A DNA stretch of 64,000 nt from Streptomyces cavernae (GTDB lineage Bacteria > Actinomycetota > Actinomycetes > Streptomycetales > Streptomycetaceae). The DNA lies in contig NZ_RPDJ01000046.1 of NCBI RefSeq assembly GCF_004023625.1, forward strand, positions 1 to 64,000. Direction: 5' to 3'. Made by a program: the position numbers and the translations under genes. This document shows positions 61,068-64,000 of the stretch, piece by piece; position 1 is the stretch's first letter; each line of letters opens with the position of its first letter. The notes beneath the pieces were generated by a model. It saw only the letters and a list, made by a program, of their open reading frames with translations, was not told where the DNA came from and did no database searches.

Positions 61068-62426
61068 TCAGCGCAGGTGGCCGGTGTCGTTCAGGAGGCG
61101 GACGCTTGCGTTGCCGTCGGCGTAGTAGGCGATCGCCGACAGGGACGCGGCCGACAGTTCCATCCGGAAGACCGACTCCGCCGGGGCGCCGAGGGCCAGG
61201 CGTACGAGGGTCTTGATCGGCGTGACGTGGGAGATCAGGAGGACGGTACGTCCCGCGTGCGACGCGAGCAGCTTGTCGCGGGCTGTGGCGACCCTGCGGG
61301 CGACCTCCTCGAAGCTCTCGCCGCCGCCGGTGGGCCGGGCCGTCGCCGAGGCGAGCCAGGCGTCGAGGTCGGCGGGGTGCCGCTCACGGGCCTCGGCGAA
61401 GGTGAGGCCTTCCCAGGCGCCGAAGTCGGTCTCACGGAGGCCGTCTTCGACGGTGACGTCGAGGCCGAGCCGGCGGGCCACGGCCTGCGCGGTCTCGCGG
61501 CAGCGGGTGAGGGGCGAGGAGACGATGGCCTCGATGGTGCCCCGGGCGGCCAGGGCATCGGCAACCCGGGCGGCCTGCGCGCGGCCCGCTTCGGACAGGG
61601 CGGGGTCGCTGCCGCCGCTGCCGGAGAAGCGTCGCTCCGGGGTCAGCGCGGTCTCTCCGTGCCGGAGCAGGACGAAGGTTGCGGGGCTGCCCATGTCGGC
61701 GGGCTTCTTGGCGGCAAGTTTCTCGGCGGCGAGGTTCTTGGCGGCGCGTACGTCGGCCGTGGCCCGCACGTCCGCCGTGGCGCGCACGTCCGCCGTGGCG
61801 CGCACGTCCGCCGTGGCGCGGGCCGATGGGGATTTCGCCCCCTCCGCCCCTACCCGTCCCGACCCCGGGGCTCCGCCCCGGACCCCGCCGGGGGTCGCAG
61901 CCCCCTGGCCCCCGCTCATCGGCCTGGCGGCCTCGTCCTCAGGTGCCGGGCGGGCTGGACCGCCGCCTGCCGATGCTGAGGAGTCCACCTCACGCCGTAC
62001 GAAGAACCGGACCCCCTCCGACTCCCCCGCGTCCATGGCCTCATTGGCCAGCCGGTCCGCGTGCTTGTTCTCCGCTCGGGGGATCCACTGGTAGCTCACC
62101 CGGCCCGGTGGGAAGACGGAGCGGGCCCGGCCGGCGAGGGGGCGCATCGACGGGTGTTTGATCTGCCAGCGGCCCGTCATCTGTTCGACGACGAGCTTGG
62201 AGTCCATGCGGACGTCGACCGAGGCTTCGGGGTCGAGGTCGCGGGCCGCCTCCAGGCCCGCCAGCAGGCCGCGGTACTCCGCCACGTTGTTGGTGGCGAC
62301 GCCGAGGTACTCGGCCACCTCCACCAGGGGCCGGCCCGTCGCGGCGTCGCGCACGACCGCGCCGTAACCGGCGGGCCCCGGGTTGCCCCGGGACCCCCCG
62401 TCGGCCTCGACGATGAACTCCCGCAC
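61068..62426 (-). CDS. Bifunctional RNase HI / acid phosphatase
   Basis: A 452-residue two-domain protein known in actinobacteria (M. tuberculosis Rv2228c layout). The RNase HI domain has Asp9 (VEADGGSRGNPG), Glu50 (NNVAEYRG) and Asp75 (RMDSKLV). The C-terminal histidine phosphatase has LLRHGET and a later SPLTRCRETA and LLISHVTP. The linker contains a hexapeptide repeat RATADV (four copies), encoded by 18-bp repeats at about 61745-61820, not conserved in the family. GTG 62426 is preceded by AAGGGG. It removes RNA from hybrids and, in relatives, dephosphorylates alpha-ribazole phosphate. Confidence 0.95.
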   Translation of the reverse strand: MREFIVEADGGSRGNPGPAGYGAVVRDAATGRPLVEVAEYLGVATNNVAEYRGLLAGLEAARDLDPEASVDVRMDSKLVVEQMTGRWQIKHPSMRPLAGRARSVFPPGRVSYQWIPRAENKHADRLANEAMDAGESEGVRFFVRREVDSSASAGGGPARPAPEDEAARPMSGGQGAATPGGVRGGAPGSGRVGAEGAKSPSARATADVRATADVRATADVRATADVRAAKNLAAEKLAAKKPADMGSPATFVLLRHGETALTPERRFSGSGGSDPALSEAGRAQAARVADALAARGTIEAIVSSPLTRCRETAQAVARRLGLDVTVEDGLRETDFGAWEGLTFAEARERHPADLDAWLASATARPTGGGESFEEVARRVATARDKLLASHAGRTVLLISHVTPIKTLVRLALGAPAESVFRMELSAASLSAIAYYADGNASVRLLNDTGHLR

Positions 62427-62438
62427 GGACGGCGCCCC

Positions 62439-63182
62439 TTACAGCCCCGACTCGGACGTACGCACCAGGATCCGGCGGCAGTTCTCGCAGCGCACGACGG
62501 TGTCGGGCGCCGCCGATCTGATCTCGTTCAGCTCGGTGATCGCCAGTTCCTGGCGGCATCCCTGGCAGGTGCGCTGGTACAGCTTGGCGGCGCCGATACC
62601 GCCCTGCTGCTCACGCAGCTTGTCGTAGAGCTTGAGCAGGTCCGCGGGGACGGCGGCCGCGATGACCTCGCGCTCCTTCGTCGCCGAGGACGCCTCGCCG
62701 TCGAGCGTCTCGACCGCCGCGTCCCGGCGCCCGGTCGCGTCGTCGATCTTCGCCTGGACCGAGGAGACCCGCTCGGTCAGCTCGGCGACCCGCTCCTGCG
62801 CGGACTCGCGGCGTTCCATGACCTCGAGGACGACGTCCTCCAGGTCGCCCTGGCGCTTGGCGAGGGAGGCGATCTCGCGCTGGAGGTTCTCCAGGTCCTT
62901 GGGGGAGGTGACCGCGCCGGAGTCAAGGCGCTGCTGGTCGCGGGCGGCGCGCTGGCGCACCTGGTCCACGTCCTGCTCGGCCTTGGTCTGCTCGCGGGCG
63001 CAGTCGCCCTCCTCGGTCTGCGCGGCCACCAGCAGGTCGCGCAGCTGGGTGAGGTCCTTGCTCAGCGACTCGATCTCGGCGTGTTCGGGAAGCGACCTCC
63101 GCTTGTGCGCGAGCTGCTGCAGGCGGACGTCGAGGGCCTGGACGTCGAGGAGTCGGATCTGGTCGGCGGGCGCGGCGTTCAG
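62439..63182 (-). CDS. Coiled-coil zinc-ribbon protein (CT398-like)
   Basis: A 247-residue protein with a long antiparallel coiled coil (QALDVRLQQLAHKRRSLPEH; KDLENLQREIASLAKRQGDL) and a C-terminal zinc ribbon with CQGC and CENC. This family usually lies next to the Nif3-like gene and RNase H. No ATG fits; CTG 63182-63180 overlaps the Nif3 stop (CTGA), and the protein then begins with the family's NAAPADQIRLLDVQ. Role uncertain; probably a scaffolding or nucleic-acid-associated protein. Confidence 0.88.
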   Translation of the reverse strand: MNAAPADQIRLLDVQALDVRLQQLAHKRRSLPEHAEIESLSKDLTQLRDLLVAAQTEEGDCAREQTKAEQDVDQVRQRAARDQQRLDSGAVTSPKDLENLQREIASLAKRQGDLEDVVLEVMERRESAQERVAELTERVSSVQAKIDDATGRRDAAVETLDGEASSATKEREVIAAAVPADLLKLYDKLREQQGGIGAAKLYQRTCQGCRQELAITELNEIRSAAPDTVVRCENCRRILVRTSESGL

Positions 63183-64000
63183 TTGGGGGCTCCAGATGCG
63201 TCAGTAGGGGAGGAAGCGGGTGAGGACGCCGCGTGGGCGGTCCAGGGATCGGTGACCGTCCTGGAGACATGGACCCTCAGGTCCCAGCCGTGGCGGTCGG
63301 AGATCTCGTCGAGCTGGGCGGCGGCCAGCTCGCACCAGGGCCATTCGGTGGCCCAGTGCGCCGCGTCGAGCAGCGCGAGCGGACTGTGTTCGCGGGCCTC
63401 GGAGACCGGGTGGTGGCGCAGGTCCGCGGTGAGGAAGGCGTCGACGCCGGCCGCGCGTACGTCGTCGAAGAGGCTGTCGCCGGAGCCGCCGCTGACGGCG
63501 ATCGTGCGGACGAGCGCCTCGGGGTCGCCGGCCACCCGGATGCCCTGCGCGGTGGCGGGCAGCCGCTCGGCGGCGCGTGCGGCGAGGTCCCGTACGGTCA
63601 GCGGGCGGTCCAGCTCGCAGATCCGGCCGAGGCCACGGCGGCCGGCGGGGTCGGCCGGGTCCGGGACGACTGGGCCTACGACGCGGAGGTCGAGGGAGCC
63701 CGCGAGGGCGTCGGAGACGCCGGGGTCGGCACGGTCGGCGTTGGTGTGGGCGACGTGCAGGGCGATGTCGTGCTTGATCAGGGTGTGGACGACACGGCCC
63801 TTGAAGTGCGAGGCGGCGACGGTGGTCGTTCCGCGCAGATAGAGCGGGTGGTGGGTGACCAGCAGATCGGCGCCCAGTTTCACCGCCTCGTCAGCGATCT
63901 CCTGGACGGGGTCGACGGCGAACAGTACGCGCCCGACCTCGGCGTCCGGGTCCCCGCAGACGGTTCCGACCGCGTCCCACCCTTCGGCCTGCTCGGGGGG
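63179..64000 (-). CDS. Nif3-like dinuclear-metal hexameric protein (partial)
   Basis: The 5' part lies outside the window. Seen are 274 codons of a YbgI/Nif3 (DUF34) protein: GWDAVGTVCGDPDAEVGRVL, the metal-binding THHPLYLRG, HTNAD, ADLRHHPVSEA and a HWATEWPW segment near the C-terminus. A predicted GTP cyclohydrolase-I-type function in the family is not established. It is translationally coupled to the next gene (CTGA overlap). Confidence 0.92.
   Translation of the reverse strand, partial: PPEQAEGWDAVGTVCGDPDAEVGRVLFAVDPVQEIADEAVKLGADLLVTHHPLYLRGTTTVAASHFKGRVVHTLIKHDIALHVAHTNADRADPGVSDALAGSLDLRVVGPVVPDPADPAGRRGLGRICELDRPLTVRDLAARAAERLPATAQGIRVAGDPEALVRTIAVSGGSGDSLFDDVRAAGVDAFLTADLRHHPVSEAREHSPLALLDAAHWATEWPWCELAAAQLDEISDRHGWDLRVHVSRTVTDPWTAHAASSPASSPTDASGAPN

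Overview
The window is chromosomal DNA from a high-GC actinomycete, almost certainly a Streptomyces or close relative. It is very GC-rich, uses GTG, TTG and apparently CTG starts, and carries Streptomyces-type families: tandem SARP/AfsR-type regulators, CseB/CseC-like two-component genes, a Tat-secreted PhoD, DmdR/IdeR-type iron boxes and a bifunctional RNase H/acid phosphatase. Several genes have a TANNNT-like -10 hexamer 6-8 nt before the start codon, as in leaderless transcripts. No species can be named from the sequence alone.

1-10.2 kb is an iron and heme region. It holds an MFS exporter, a small SPOR-like protein, methionine aminopeptidase, an iron-box-controlled heme oxygenase and a PhzF-like protein. 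Next come wrecked remnants of a heme ABC transporter (hmuU truncated, hmuV frameshifted), then an intact iron-box-controlled efeO-efeB-efeU operon with a trailing lipoprotein. 10.2-22.6 kb has a Prim-Pol protein, a MITE, a TetR regulator and a catabolic cluster. The cluster has a solute-binding protein, a duplicated ABC ATPase with a long repeat tail, two permeases, an M20 hydrolase, a metallo-beta-lactamase-fold hydrolase, an IclR regulator and an unknown TIM-barrel-like protein. 22.6-25.7 kb is accessory: a MITE, the 5' stub of a serine/threonine kinase, an adenosine deaminase and an uncharacterised three-gene secreted/lipoprotein cassette of lower GC.

25.8-41.5 kb is mostly ordinary metabolism: Rsm22-like methyltransferase, NAD synthetase, an orphan RAM domain, serine hydrolase, Bcr-type MFS, Gfo/Idh/MocA dehydrogenase, PhoD, SDRs, aldo-keto reductase with a MerR-type promoter, DoxX, Nudix and a divergent SDR/TetR pair. 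A 500-base gap at 35.9-36.4 kb folds like a 6S-type RNA. 41.5-47.2 kb is repeat-rich. It has two abutting mini-transposons, direct repeats, a secreted protein with two trypsin-like domains, a two-component system, and a truncated 3-hydroxyacyl-CoA dehydrogenase.

47.3-55.2 kb carries two tandem SARP/STAND regulators (one with a striking histidine-rich insert), an AraC regulator and an alpha/beta hydrolase. 55.5-55.9 kb is rnpB (RNase P RNA, minus strand), overlapped by the 3' end of a DMT transporter. The same pair of abutting mini-transposons recurs at 56.9-57.3 kb. The window ends with AraC, Uma2, YaaA, KDPG aldolase, RNase H/phosphatase, a coiled-coil zinc-ribbon protein and a partial Nif3-like protein.

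The most unusual content is the TAA-delimited MITE pair present twice, the histidine-rich SARP, the dual-protease protein, the decayed heme importer beside an intact heme oxygenase, and the many in-frame minisatellites.
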